64,000 nucleotides of DNA from Schistocerca nitens (Eukaryota > Arthropoda > Insecta > Orthoptera > Acrididae): contig NC_064615.1 in assembly GCF_023898315.1 (NCBI RefSeq), forward strand, positions 735,737,450 through 735,801,449, written 5' to 3'. A model generated the notes under the pieces. The model was not told the DNA's origin and did not search any database. It worked only from the letters and a program-made list of their open reading frames with translations. Every line of letters begins with the position of its first letter. Position 1 is the stretch's first letter. Both the position numbers and the translations under genes were made by a program. Below are positions 35,600-47,520 of this stretch, in pieces.

Positions 35600-36129
35600 A
35601 ATCTCAAAGATAACTAATGCCCTGCTCTGCATCCTCATACTGGCGCTACAAGCGCCACGCTCTCACAACTGGCGCGAAATCTGAATAGACATCATCTTCC
35701 ATGTGTAGGAACAAGCTTACCAACTTTCTTTCCTGTCGCACAACTGCTTCTTGTATTTTATTTTATTTTTTTGCCGTCAGTGTTTTTACACAGCATTCAG
35801 TCACTTCAGTTCACAGATAGTGCAATAGTGTTATAATCTTTTTTAAACAGGTTATTATCGCTCTTAATAACATCGACATCTACGAACGCTAAATTTTCGA
35901 AAAAAATTAAAATTTATGATATCGTTCAAGGTCTCCACCAAGTTATCTGCCGTTGGAAAAAATGCGTCGCATTGAAGGGTGATAATCTAGAGAATGACTA
36001 AAACCAAGTTTCTTGTTCGCAGTGGAAGTTTTCGAAGTGGTACTTAAAGGTCCACAACCAAACCTCGTATCATAAATTAAAGGCCGCATATGTGCTTGAG
36101 AATACCACGCTGACCCCATATCGTCGTCT
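35600..36129. other. Intron, no recognised feature
   Basis: AT-rich sequence with no motif that I recognise. Confidence 0.5.
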
Positions 36130-36470
36130 TCACTTCAGCGGTGTGTAGCGGACGAACTGCAGCTGTGACAGTTTGGGGTACTACTGCGTACAGATATGAT
36201 CTTTTATTCATCAACAGAATCCATTTCATTATGGATGATTTGGACCACAGGGTACTAACGGACCCTTGTTTAAGCAACGTCATATGTGACGAGGACAGCA
36301 TAATCCCACTTCAAAAAACAATGTGTACTACTACTGCCACACCCTACGGATTCCTCTTGCATGTAGACCATCGAACTTGTCAGCAACGTATTTGGTCTAA
36401 ATATGTTCGTCACGCCTGCCCAGCAACTATTAGAGGAACAGGTAAAAATGTGAAATGGGGCTAGTGATAT
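36130..36470 (+). pseudogene. Possible Tc1-like transposase fragment
   Basis: The open frame at 36141-36464 starts with RTAAVTVWGTTAYRYDLL, resembling the VWGAIAY..R.PL segment in the middle of Tc1 transposases. It then drifts, with no DDE residues in place. It could be a decayed Tc1 relic with a deletion or a chance frame. Confidence 0.35.
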
Positions 36471-36832
36471 GGAATGCTATTAATTCGCCCCTTTTAAGTG
36501 CTGTACTTCGGTTAGCTACTTAAAAACTACGTTTAGCAAACTGCTATGGGATGCATTCATATCACAGTCGACAACCATTGTGAGTGAGTGTAGCCGTTTT
36601 GACAAATTCACTAGGAGGCATAGTTGTTACAGTTTCATTCTTGTCATAACACATAACTTATTAATATATTTTGTAAATAGGCGTTTAGCGAATACATGAA
36701 GCCGGAAAGTGGCGTATTTGTTGCCTACTTAAACTTAATTTTCGATTTTGTTTGCGTTTATGAATATTAGGGTGGCTGTGTCACTAATATGTAACACTAG
36801 TATTCCATAGTTGTATCCAAGTACTTTGGTAC
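36471..36832. other. Intron, no recognised feature
   Basis: AT-rich sequence up to the truncated 5' edge of LINE D. Confidence 0.5.
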
Positions 36833-38750
36833 AACAACAAAGTTAGGAAACTACTGCGAAAGCAAAGAGAGCTTCACTCCAAGTTTAAACGCAGCCAAAA
36901 CCTCTCAGACAAACAGAAGCTAAGCGATGTCAAAGTTAGCGTAAGGAGGGCTATGCGAGAAGCGTTCAGTGAATTCGAAAGTAAAATTCTATGTACAGAC
37001 TTGACAGAAAATCCTAGAATGTTCTGGTCTTACGTTAAATCAGTAAGTGGCTCGAAACAGCATATCCAGACACTCCGGGATGATGATGGCATTGAAACAG
37101 AGGACGACACGCGTAAAGCTGAAATACTAAACACCTTTTTCCAAAGCTGTTTCACAGAGGAAGACCGCACTGCAGTTCCTTCTCTAAATCCTCGCACAAA
37201 CGAAAAAATGGCTGACATCGAAATAAGTGTCCAAGGAATAGAAAAGCAACTGAAATCACTCAACAGAGGAAAGTTCACTGGACCTGACGGGATACCAATT
37301 CGATTCTACACAGAGTACGCGAAAGAACTTGCCCCCCTTCTAACAGCCGTGTACCGCAAGTCTCTAGAGGAACGGAGGGTTCCAAATGATTGGAAAAGAG
37401 CACAGGTAGTCCCAGTCTTCAAGAAGGGTCGTCGAGCAGATGCGCAAAACTATAGACCTATATCTCTGACGTCGATCTGTTGTAGAATTTTAGAACATGT
37501 TTTTTGCTCGAGTATCATGTCGTTTTTGGAAACCCAGAATCTACTATGTAGGAATCAACATGGATTCCGGAAACAGCGATCGTGTGAGACCCAACTCGCG
37601 TTATTTGTTCATGAGACCGAGAAAATATTAGATACAGGCTCCCAGGTAGATGCTATTTTTCTTGACTTCCGGAAGGCGTTCGATACAGTTCCGCACTGTC
37701 GCCTGATAAACAAAGTAAGAGCCTACGGAATATCAGACCAGCTGTGTGGCTGGATTGAAGAGTTTTTAGCAAACAGAACACAGCATGTTGTTATCAATGG
37801 AGAGACATCTACAGATGTTAAGGTAACCTCTGGCGTGCCACAGGGGAGTGTTATGGGACCATTGCTTTTCACAATATATATAAATGACCTAGTAGATAGT
37901 GTCGGAAGTTCCATGCGGCTTTTCGCGGATGATGCTGTAGTATACAGAGAAGTTGCAGCATTAGAAAATTGTAGCGAAATGCAGGAAGATCTGCAGCGGA
38001 TAGGCACTTGGTGCAGGGAGTGGCAACTGTCCCTTAACATAGACAAATGTTATGTATTGCGAATACATAGAAAGAAGGATCCTTTATTGTATGATTATAT
38101 GATAGCGGAACAAACACTGGTAGCAGTTACTTCTGTAAAATATCTGGGAGTATGCGTGCGGAACGATTTGAAGTGGAATGATCATATAAAATTAATTGTT
38201 GGTAAGGCGGGTACCAGGTTGAGATTCATTGGGAGAGTGCTTAGAAAATGTAGTCCATCAACAAAGGAGGTGGCTTACAAAACACTCGTTCGACCTATAC
38301 TTGAGTATTGCTCATCAGTGTGGGATCCGTACCAGATCGGGTTGACGGAGGAGATAGAGAAGATCCAAAGAAGAGCGGCGCGTTTCGTCACAGGGTTATT
38401 TGGTAACCGTGATAGCGTTACGGAGATGTTTAGCAAACTCAAGTGGCAGACTCTGCAAGAGAGGCGCTCTGCATCGAGGTGTAGCTTGCTCGCCAGGTTT
38501 CGAGAGGGTGCGTTTCTGGATGAGGTATCGAGTATATTGCTTCCCCCTACTTATACCTCCCGAGGAGATCACGAATGTAAAATTAGAGAGATTAGAGCGC
38601 GCACGGAGGCTTTCGGACAGTCGTTCTTCCCGCGAACCATACGCGACTGGAACAGGAAAGGGAGGTAATGACAGTGGCACGTAAAGTGCCCTCCGCCACA
38701 CACCGTTGGGTGGCTTGCGGAGTATGAATGTAGATGTAGATGTAGATCTG
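36833..38750 (+). mobile_element. LINE D: 5'-truncated non-LTR retrotransposon with open reverse transcriptase frame
   Basis: The frame is open from the truncation point (about 36833) to 38668, followed by a short 3' region with GCCCTCCGCCACACACCG near 38689 and three GTAGAT units at about 38731-38748. GTACTTT before the 5' edge and after the tail is a possible but weak target-site duplication. Same family as the copies at 34327, 51903 and 62503. Confidence 0.9.
36953..38668 (+). CDS. LINE D reverse transcriptase (571 codons, uninterrupted)
   Basis: From the first ATG: residues 103-115 LNRGKFTGPDGIP; 156-176 FKKGRRADAQNYRPI region; 238-248 DFRKAFDTVPH with the first catalytic Asp; 294-312 GVPQGSVMGPLLFTIYIND; 324-330 FADDAVV with the paired catalytic Asp; 395-400 VKYLGV; then WDPYQIGLTEEIEKIQRR and a C-terminal RTIRDWNRKGR. 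All reverse transcriptase motifs are intact and there is no stop or frameshift, unlike every other LINE here. The frame continues upstream of this ATG to 36833 (NNKVRKLLRKQRELHSKFKR), so the true start and the endonuclease domain were lost by 5' truncation. It copies LINE RNA into DNA in the complete family. It is not a host gene and lies in an esterase intron. It is probably not expressed as it stands. Confidence 0.92.
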   Translation: MREAFSEFESKILCTDLTENPRMFWSYVKSVSGSKQHIQTLRDDDGIETEDDTRKAEILNTFFQSCFTEEDRTAVPSLNPRTNEKMADIEISVQGIEKQLKSLNRGKFTGPDGIPIRFYTEYAKELAPLLTAVYRKSLEERRVPNDWKRAQVVPVFKKGRRADAQNYRPISLTSICCRILEHVFCSSIMSFLETQNLLCRNQHGFRKQRSCETQLALFVHETEKILDTGSQVDAIFLDFRKAFDTVPHCRLINKVRAYGISDQLCGWIEEFLANRTQHVVINGETSTDVKVTSGVPQGSVMGPLLFTIYINDLVDSVGSSMRLFADDAVVYREVAALENCSEMQEDLQRIGTWCREWQLSLNIDKCYVLRIHRKKDPLLYDYMIAEQTLVAVTSVKYLGVCVRNDLKWNDHIKLIVGKAGTRLRFIGRVLRKCSPSTKEVAYKTLVRPILEYCSSVWDPYQIGLTEEIEKIQRRAARFVTGLFGNRDSVTEMFSKLKWQTLQERRSASRCSLLARFREGAFLDEVSSILLPPTYTSRGDHECKIREIRARTEAFGQSFFPRTIRDWNRKGR

Positions 38751-39179
38751 TACCGTACTTTCACAACCTCTTTCACTTATAGGAATTGCTTCTGAAATGA
38801 CTTCACGAGCTCGAAAGCAGTGGGATGTATCTGCTATGCAAACAGCAATTAAAGATGTTAGACAATAGATAATGGGCCACTGCAGAATTCTGGATGTTAT
38901 CAGTCTCACACGCGAAACTATGTCGCAACCCTGTGTTTGCCTCCTCATGCCTCCCACAAGATGCAACCGCTGGATAGAACTTTCGTGAGTCATTTGAAAG
39001 CCTATTATTCTGAGCTGAGGCGCGTATGGGTGAGGGAAATTGCAGGTCCAGTGACAAACATGAATATCGCCGAAATGAATGGGAAGGTCTATCTCAAATG
39101 CCGGACAAAAACATAATGAGTAAACTTATGTAGGAAACCTGCACTACATTTTTCCTACATTCTTTTCACTTACTTTCAG
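38751..39179. other. Intron before exon 6
   Basis: No repeat recognised. It ends in a strong acceptor TTTTCACTTACTTTCAG at 39179. Confidence 0.6.
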
Positions 39180-39300
39180 GTGCAGCTCACTCCGATCAGG
39201 TGCAATACATGCACGCATCAAACTCTCTGGATCCTGATTCGGATGGAGGTATAATCCGGGCTCAAATGATAACTATGTTTACAAACTTTGCTAAATATGA
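39180..39300 (+). CDS. Carboxylesterase A, exon with catalytic histidine
   Basis: The acceptor is TTTCAG at 39174-39179; GT completes the Gly codon begun at 26530. It reads GAAHSDQVQYMHASNSLD, then GGIIRAQMITMFTNFAKY, and ends in phase 2 at donor GTAAGT (39301). GAAH.D carries the catalytic His of the Ser-Glu-His triad; the Asp two residues later is also conserved. ...M...W.NFAK is the usual end of this block; here Phe replaces the Trp. At 121 bp it matches the exon at 54770-54890 exactly in length, with 27 of 40 residues identical. Only 216 bp separate it from the last exon. Confidence 0.94.
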
Positions 39301-39516
39301 GTAAGTAATCATCATGCTAAATATTTACATTTTTTCAGATTATAGATAAGATGAAATGTCTGTTGCACTAGTTCGACAACGACACGTCCATATGAATTCA
39401 TCGTCCATGGCTTACCATACTATTCAAAGTGGAAATGATGCTGCTTTAATCGATACTCTCATAAGATTCTTGCAAATCAAAATGAGCATCCGATAATGTA
39501 ATTATTATTGTTTCAG

Positions 39517-39670
39517 CAATCCAACCCCGGAACTGACATCCACACTAACGGAGACTTGGAAGGAGTACGACAAATCATCCCCTTACTATCTGGAGATAAC
39601 GAGACCTCTTCGCCTCAGAACTAACTTTTTCGAACCATACATGACCTTCTGGCACAACCTGCTGCCGTAA
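39517..39670 (+). CDS. Carboxylesterase A, last exon
   Basis: Acceptor TGTTTCAG ends at 39516; the first base completes an Asp codon. It reads NPTPELTSTLTETWKEYD, then SSPYYLEITRPLRLRTNF, then FEPYMTFWHNLLP, and stops with TAA at 39668-39670. W..Y....P.YL.I......R......YM.FW...P is the C-terminal signature of insect esterases. There is no hydrophobic tail or GPI signal after FWHNLLP, fitting a soluble or secreted enzyme (inference). Same length (154 bp) as the last exon of esterase B, with 34 of 50 residues identical. Confidence 0.95.
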
Positions 39671-40027
39671 AGACATATCATGTGTCAGTAATAAGCACAG
39701 TAAAACAATTTCGCAATAGTTGCCACTTGGTTAAATGGAAAATTTCAAGAGCAACATTTTGGTGCACTATTACAGATAATGACGTATGTTAGTACAGAAT
39801 ACATATATTCAGACGCAGAAACTATTTAATATGAAGTATTGTATATTCACATTGTTCTGCACTGAGCCAGTTTACAGTAATAGTGCTGCAGTCTTCAGGA
39901 ACACAGTTGTACTAAACTGCTGGTATGTTCGCAAGCTGTACCCTAACTTTTCTTAACTTGTATTGTGAAAAAGGTAACGATTCTTCTACAAATCTCTAAT
40001 GTGTAATGGTCTCTGTCAGAAATTCAA

Positions 40028-40033
40028 AATAAA
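40028..40033 (+). terminator. Polyadenylation signal of esterase A
   Basis: AATAAA 358 bases after the stop codon, on the coding strand, in AT-rich 3' sequence. Another AATAAA at about 40380-40385 is an alternative. Confidence 0.55.
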
Positions 40034-40585
40034 TACATTCTGGAATACCTTGATAATATGATTTTCCTTAACCATTCCATTCTGTCTATTTATCAGCATA
40101 CTATACCAAAATAACAGTTATTTGAGCTACAATTCATTTTGGAAGGTTAATTGTATAGTTATTTCAAATTAACTTTTTACATGCAATTTGTGCCAAGAAG
40201 AATACAAAGTAAGTAATTCTGCTGTCATGTTTTGGTAGCACATGGATAATTGTCGTCATTATAATCACTGCATTCATGCTACTTGCCAGAAAATACATTT
40301 GAACGATTTCAGTAGAAACTTCACGCTCCTTCTTTTACGAAGGACATTAGTGAGCGAACATAATAGTAATTGGAATGACTAATAAATTTTTGTAGGAGAT
40401 GAATACGCAGTTTCTGAACAGTAAATCTGATTGAATGGGAAATTTATAACACAATAAAATATGACCCTTTACTTTTTCATTTTATTTCGAAATTTCATGC
40501 ACTTTTGCTTGCTTTACTGATGGTACCGTATTACGGCACATTCAAACAGCGACTGACCAAGCAGCGTAAATTTATTTTTTTAGGT

Positions 40586-40830
40586 TGGTTGAATGTTGCT
40601 TGCTGTGGGGGAAAAGACCGAACAGTGAGGTCGTTGGTTCCATTGGATTAGGGAAGGATGGGGAAGGAAATCGGCCGTGCCCTTTCAAAGGAACCATTCC
40701 GGCATTTGCCTTAAGCGATTTTGGGATATTATGGAAAACCTAAATTAGGATGGACGGACGCGAGTTTGAACTGTCGTCCTCTCAAATAGGAATCCAGTGT
40801 GCTAACCTCTGTGCGACCAAACTCGGTTTG
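40586..40830 (-). repeat. tRNA-headed SINE, another family
   Basis: On the minus strand the head reads GGTCGCACAGAGGTTAGCAC (A-box region) near 40815 and AGTTCAAACTCGC (B-box-like) near 40770, followed by a body with AAGGGCACGGCCGATTTCC. It is flanked by TTTTAGGT (40578-40585 and 40831-40838), an 8-base duplication. The tail does not match the main SINE family. Confidence 0.75.
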
Positions 40831-40838
40831 TTTTAGGT

Positions 40839-42809
40839 GCCATCTGAAAGTTGTACTTATAACACTGTATGGACAGATTGTACTACATCGTGCTGTTTTC
40901 TTTTCTTTTTTTTTAATACAGGATTGTTACATGACCTACAACTCTATATTTGCTACTTGATTGCAACGTTCATTACGCAAACAGTAGTTGTAACTAATTC
41001 TTGCGCTGAATACACTTGTGCTTGAAAATGTATACAGTACCCGAAACCTGTCAGACATAAGGGAAAAATAAGGGAGGAAAAACAGACGACGTGGATTTCT
41101 TCACTTCTTGCGGACATTTCACTTCTGTTAGTGGCGTCAGTGTTGCATGCGTTAATGTTGCACGCCGGCAGTGCTGGCTGAGCTGCAGCATAACAAGGTC
41201 GTAAGACGTTTCTCACACTACCTGCTGTGACAGGTGGTGCACGGCTCATGTATTACTGCCGTTAACGGACGAGGCACTACACGTAATCATCACGCTAAAT
41301 GCCACATTATGTGAATGGAACGCTTGTGGTGTATACCCCTGATGAACATATATCGTTAGAGGTTTCCTACTATTCTGTAGTTCAGACACAACAGATGAGC
41401 TTGTAGATGTTGATAGTAAGTTTTTTGGGGGCAGTGGGATCCCAGTGACCATCACTATGCCCATAACAGAGTAGTGTGGGGTTGTAGTCACTCTAACCTT
41501 TCGGCGCAGAGCGTACACTGCAGTGGACGGCTCTTAATGGTGACCTCTTTGGAATTTTCAGTCAGTCCCGAGGGTGAAAGTACACACAGTCCACTGCAGT
41601 GGGTACTCCTAATTTCGTTGTGTCTGCATGTATTTGCTGCTTCATGACCGATTGAAAACACCAGAGAAACGACCATTAAAAGCTGTCTAATGCAGTGAAA
41701 ATGGTGTACCATAGGGATAACAAGTACAGATCATAGCTTTTCTACATATCACTTCACACTATTAGTAGTACATTAGTCATCATATTAAATTCTCACGTCA
41801 TCATTATGGAAATAAAAAAGTCCCTTCTAGCTATCAACTAACATTATCAACAGATCCTTAGACACAACAGACTCTCTCAAAAATATACTGCACAGTAGTC
41901 CTTAGCATAAGCATAAAGTACTCATACCTCTACTTTAACCACACTAAAAACAGAAAAAATCATTGAATAATTGAGCCAGAAAAAAAGTAAAAAATCATTA
42001 GTCATTAATGTACTCATTAAAATTCACAGCACAACGTAAATTTTATTACCATTATCACGACAAATTACCTTTAATGGGACAACTAGGTGGCCTGCAAAAT
42101 GCATGACAGTCATAGAACAGGACTCAAGTCAAAACAGGTAGCAGGAGTTTCCACATCACACGAAAAATGACAGATATTGCATCATAAGTGACACTAAGCA
42201 ACTCAGTGTTTTGAAAAATTATTTTAGTTGATGTAGGGTTTCAATTAATGATAAAATTCTCGGCTCATTGCTATCACTTCCTACCAAATATTGGATAGAA
42301 ATCGTAGAAAGATAGAATTTTGACAGATGAACACAAAAAATATAGAGGCTGTAGCACAGAAAACGAAAATGGAAACAGAGCTACAATAGCTTTAGGCCAT
42401 ATACACACCAAAGTACATGACAAGAATTTATGCTTCCCTCAGCGTCACTATTGCTTACACAGCAGCCACATTAGTTTTGTCTTTTAAAAATTTTTCATTT
42501 TGTCTTAGTTAATACTAATTCTTTATTTGGACAATCACTCCCCATCCTAGTATTTAACATCCACTCTATATCTAGACTGACATTTTCACCCAAATACAGT
42601 ATTCGAGGTGCAAGCTAACATCCCAGAGATGTTACGGCTTACATGCGGTTCCTCTTTTTCGAAATGTCTTGGCTCAAATTCGTCCAGGGGTTGAATATGT
42701 CGCATTACACGCCCTAATTTAGACACTTGCAATCCTTTGGTTAAACTGTCCGGCTGATGGCAAGTTTGCGAAATTCTATGAAACATACAAAATTAGTATA
42801 ACAGCCAAT
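40839..42809. other. Intergenic, no recognised feature
   Basis: Between the two convergent esterases. Small open frames at 41246-41712 lack motifs. CCACTGCAGT occurs on both sides of a 75-base spacer near 41517-41603, a small inverted repeat. Otherwise AT-rich. Confidence 0.45.
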
Positions 42810-43488
42810 AACGGTAATAATAATATTGGGAACTAAATTAACCATCCATAAACGATGTAGGCCACACAGTTGCGATTTGGTTAGAATAATGTTTATTCAG
42901 AAAGCAAACTAATGGCGAAAGCGGTCGTATTTAGAGTTACTGTCACAGTCGAGCGCATATTCATTTGACACAGTTCGATCATTAACAATCTCATCGCGAA
43001 ATACAACTCCAATACTCCATCTCGTTACCTACTCGAAAAGTTAAGAGTTCACACCAGATGCGCGGCTGCTCACCGCTCAGAGAGCGATACTGCACAACGC
43101 GAAATTTTCTAAGTCGCTTCACTTCCTAGCTGCCTAGAGACCTAATGCTCGCTTTCGCGTCTCAGTCCTAATTGTATCCTTTGGTTTCTAGACCAGAACT
43201 GTCCATTTTGGTGTCTCCAGCCGAACTGTCTGCTTTCGCGTCTCCACTCTTACTCTCCCTCTCTGCCCGTCTTCGGTCGCGTCTCCCGCATGCCGAACGC
43301 CGTCACTCAACTGACTAGTGCAGTTCCCTTCCCTGAAGCCGTCCGTCTGACTGGCTGCGCATTATTCTACATTATTTTACATTTTGAAATATTTAAATAA
43401 TCAAAGCTTGACCACTTTCATGTTCTAAATAAAATAACAATAATATCCATTACATAATAAATGTTAAATTCTTTTACATAAAACCGTT
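42810..43488 (-). repeat. Possible solo LTR
   Basis: A 679 bp block bounded by the inverted ends AACGG and CCGTT, with CCAAT outside on the left and ACAAT on the right. Read on the minus strand it goes from AT-rich through a GC-richer transcribed-type stretch with repeated GAGACGCGA(A/C)(A/C)G units to GAATAAACATTATTC near the end, as a polyadenylation signal in an LTR would. No internal retroviral-type genes lie beside it. The boundaries are tentative. Confidence 0.4.
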
Positions 43489-46079
43489 ACAATTTCCTTC
43501 TTAACTTTGAATGTCACGGCCAGTAGCCTTGCACAAACGTGCTTTCTGATAAATAAATAAAGAACAAAAGTATCTATTATGCACTTAATTTTACAACAAT
43601 ATGCTATTACGTTGTGGTTCAGAAAGTTATCATGTTGTCACCGTTCAATGTGTTTTGTGTAGAGGAAATGATGATCTGATCGCTTAACTGAAAATACTGA
43701 TAATTTAAATTTACTATATCTTTTAAACAAATTAGTTACAGAGTTGATATTTACAACATTTATCATTTTAATGATGCTCTTTTATATGAAATGTCGATCG
43801 CAAAGATCGACCAAAGTGTTCACATTTTAGCATTCAAGTTTTTGTTACAAAACTTGTTAATTTCACTTTAACAGTAAATCCTAAAGTATTATAGATATGA
43901 TCAACATTAAAGTTTTATTGGGATCACCATGAAAATTTAAGAAAGATTGAAGTCACTGTGGCTTCATACCATGAATTATTACAGAGTTAAACAGTTTTCA
44001 TAAATGTTTCTCTTTATGACCGATGTTAGGTCCGCCATATTTAACACTGCTACGTCTCCTGGTCACAAACAGCTCCTACGGGGTTTCCCTATGATGTAGG
44101 TTCCGTCTGTCTCATTCGCACACTACAGCGATATGCCTGATCAGCCTGGCCTCATTCAGCACAATATTCACCTGTGGATTTCCCATCTCGTGGCGAATCT
44201 GTGCTCTTTGTGGCACACAAAGGACGACAGGATTCGTTTCACAATTCCTGGAAGGCTGTCTCTTTCGGCCATATACTTAAATGAGAGCGAAATGCTTGTT
44301 AACCCACACAGGACACCTTTGTGTAAACTGTATATCACCAGCTTTAAATGACAATAGCAAACTTTGTTTTCTTATAGCTTTGCTATGCCTCTCACAGTGA
44401 ACTCTTGACTCCGTTTAAGTTTGTTTTCCATTTTTTTTCCAGAAATCCAGCAAACGGGACTGCCAATATCTGAAAAACAATTATCCTCACAAATGTCTGT
44501 ATAAATGTAAATGTATGAACATCGTTGAATCTCACATTCATTTTTGTTATGCTCTTCCTTGAACAGATCGTCTTCAGTTTCACTGAAACCCATATATTCT
44601 ATCCATTTCCATGAGTACTTCTGCTTCTGTGGAATTGTGCTCATAACGGTACTCTGTCCATTTGAGAGGGGAGTGGATGGGTGAGACGGAGCAAAATCCC
44701 TGGGGCCCAGGGCTCATGGGGAACTCAAGTCTCTCACATGCCCCTGGGTGCTGTGTTGGACAATACCAGACTGCTATTGTAAAATAAATTTTGTATCACA
44801 TTGGGTTTTAGAACATCTCCCAAGATGACTACACTCATCAGTCATCATATCACAACAGAGGTCAGTGTTGCCATGTCAGAAATGCTGTAGTTAAGCCTCC
44901 ACCAACACAGGGTGTACCGGGTACTATCTAATTCCCCAGTTATCTTCGTGTCAATGGCAGATAGCATCCACCAGTGGCGAAGTAAGGAATTACGGCAACT
45001 ATTCCACCACTGGGATTCCTCTTGCTAGTTCTAATGATCACTGTCCTCATGCACACCTGCTACCTGTCAGCTGCACCGAGAAGGGTGAAACTACCGAAGA
45101 GCAGTTGTACCGTAAGGCTTACGGTCTAATATGTAGCAATGCCAAGAACTTACTGCGGTCTGCCTCAATCTTGTCTCAACACCTCTCAGTCTGGAGCATT
45201 GAATGTGATTTGTTTTACAGACTTCTGACAGCTACAGATTTGGTGTATATGAGTGCAAGCTTGATATAAGTGGTATTAACCTAATGGAATCTAAACACAA
45301 ACTGAGACAATGAAGAGAAAAACAAGAGATAGAGAAGACAAGAGAAAAGGTCACACAACTTTATTCAGCGTCAGATATGTAGCTGCTAATATGTACAGTG
45401 ATAAAAACTGTCGCAGATCAACTATCCACCAACGACGTGACACAAATTTGGGGCGTTGGAAACTGAATCTAATTTGGCAAGGCAACTAGACTTTGATAAT
45501 GTGAATCCAACATTTGCTGAACGAAATGTTCATGAAGCGTCAACGACAGTGTTATTTGTAACATACTATTTATTACACAATTAATTGTAGTATGTGTGCG
45601 AGTACGTTGATACCTGTTTACTGAAAAGCGCAGGCATGCCATAGAACGAGAGGTGACAGAACACTCCATATCGCAATTTTACTGGCGAAGACATTCGTCA
45701 ATGCAAAAATCAGTGTAATGTGTAATATTTTGTCTATTATTTTAAAGTTGCGTGAAAGTAAATTAAATTAAGTTTCAAAATAAAAATGCAAAGAAGTGCA
45801 CATAAACTTTACAGTAATTCGTCACTGAGAAATATCTGAAGTAAAATTTGTAAACTCATCAGTCATATAAGTTTTCTCTCGTGCTGCATGTGTCTCGGTC
45901 GAGCTGTCATCCAGTTTCCTAGGTGTGGTGGTCCTGGGTTCCTGATAACTCTTTTCATCACTACTTTTAAAAACCAATAATTGATACTGTTTCTCAATTT
46001 CACATTCCATGAAAGCGTCATGGAGCTGGTAATCTTTCTCGATATATTTAAACTTCATAATATCAGTTCAAGCACTAGG
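43489..46079. other. Intergenic, no recognised gene
   Basis: AT-rich to 44000. 44640-45240 is more mixed (CCCTGGGGCCCAGGGC near 44698 is a short palindrome) but has no family motif. A minus-strand open frame at 45822-46058 (78 codons) is highly charged and unassigned. Confidence 0.45.
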
Positions 46080-47240
46080 TTTTTTTTTTGTTTTGTCTGT
46101 TTCGTTGCCAATTGCTTCCTCAATCTTCTTTGAGTTCTCCAGCTGGCTTAAATCGTCATATTTGGAGAGGTAACCTTTTTTCCACCCATTGTTTCACGAT
46201 GTTCATTCCAGTTCCTTCTATTTTATTGAACGTTACTCAGGATGTTAAATATGTTCAGCTCTTCCCTAATTTCCGAATTTCTAAATCTGTCGGCCCTTGT
46301 GTATCCCTTTACTGCTCTTATATACCTCAGCTCCACTGCCTACATGCGACTTTCTTTATATGTTTACTTACAACCCAAGATACACTTCTGTAAACAAGCG
46401 TCGGAACTGCCATTGTCTTACAAAATTTAAATCTTGTTTCTTTCCTCGTTTTATTTTTTTTAGACATCTGTTTATTGTTCCACATATAATACCAAACTTT
46501 GCTAATTTCATATCAATGTCTTAGTCATATATAACGTCACATTCTAAATAACTAAAATGCTAAACCTTTCCTATTGCTCTATTTTTTTCACAGTTTTCGT
46601 CCATAGGGGGTGTTTCACTTTGAAAACCATTGATTTTGTCTTCTTACTGAAACTGTCGTATGGTGCTCTTGACAAACCTTACCTAATAAACGTATTCCTC
46701 TTTACAGGTCTTCTTCATTATTCTCTGTCAGTGTTGCGTCGGCCGCATATAAAAGACAATTCAGGTGGGAATTATGGCTAATTTTAATTCTTTGTCAAAA
46801 ATCTCCTTCCATTTCAAATCTGTGTCATTTAAGTAAAAGTTAAAAGTATCGGTGAAATGCTGCACCCTTGTCATACTGCCTCGTTTGTGAGTACAGGCTG
46901 CGTCAGACTGCCACTTACATCTACAATTACAATCGTGTGTGTGTACAGACTTTTTAAAACTTTTCTTAAGTGTTGCGGGTATCCTGTTTTTCTCATAATG
47001 TTCCACAACGTCTCACTGTCAACACTATCGAATGCCTTAACAAAATCAATGAACGCTAAATGAATTTCCCTATTATACTATCTTCGTTTTTCGAGTATTT
47101 GTTTTATTATAAATACTACATCTGTCGCCGATCTGTCCCTCCGAAATACAGCTTGTTCTTCGCCAAATAAACTATCGGCTATAACCTTTGATGTCTTGTT
47201 CATTATTATTGCATGTCATGTCAGGTAAGCTGATTCCTCA
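46080..47240 (-). pseudogene. LINE G: decayed reverse transcriptase
   Basis: Minus-strand reading with many stops: HLAFIDFVKAFDSVD near 47040 (catalytic Asp block), TLWNIMRKTGYP, then QGCSISPILL near 46860 (RQGC.LSP.LF motif). Near the 3' end comes VKGYTRADRFRNSEIREE, then NRRNWNEHRETM, matching the C-terminal pattern of RTE-like/LINE A-type elements. It is too damaged to place in a clade. Confidence 0.7.
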
Positions 47241-47389
47241 ATAGTTCTCACATCTGTTGTTGTATCATTTCTTAAAAGGACACCGCAGAGCTGGTTTACG
47301 ACTATTTTTTGTTTAAGTACTTTTCAAATGATTCTGATGGTAACATAACATTGTACAAGTTTTCTGAAATCACAGAGGGTATGACATTA

Positions 47390-47480
47390 CACATTTTTCT
47401 TAACAAAACAGTGTCCATAAATGGGTCGCTTTGGACTCATACTGGGGTGAAGGGAAATGAATATTGTAATAAAAGTGGTA
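47390..47480 (+). pseudogene. Possible RNase H fragment
   Basis: The open frame at 47309-47512 includes WTHTGVKGNEYCNKSG, resembling the W.PGH.GI.GNE.AD.LA motif of retroelement RNase H. Nothing else of an RNase H domain can be read around it, so it may be a small relic or chance. Confidence 0.3.
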
Positions 47481-47520
47481 GAAGAATTCACTGTAAAAAG
47501 AATGAAGTTTAAAACAAGTT

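Noticed and set aside
45822-46058. Charged 78-codon minus-strand frame
   Set aside because: It lies just beyond the decayed LINE G end, has no recognised motif and cannot be separated from chance.
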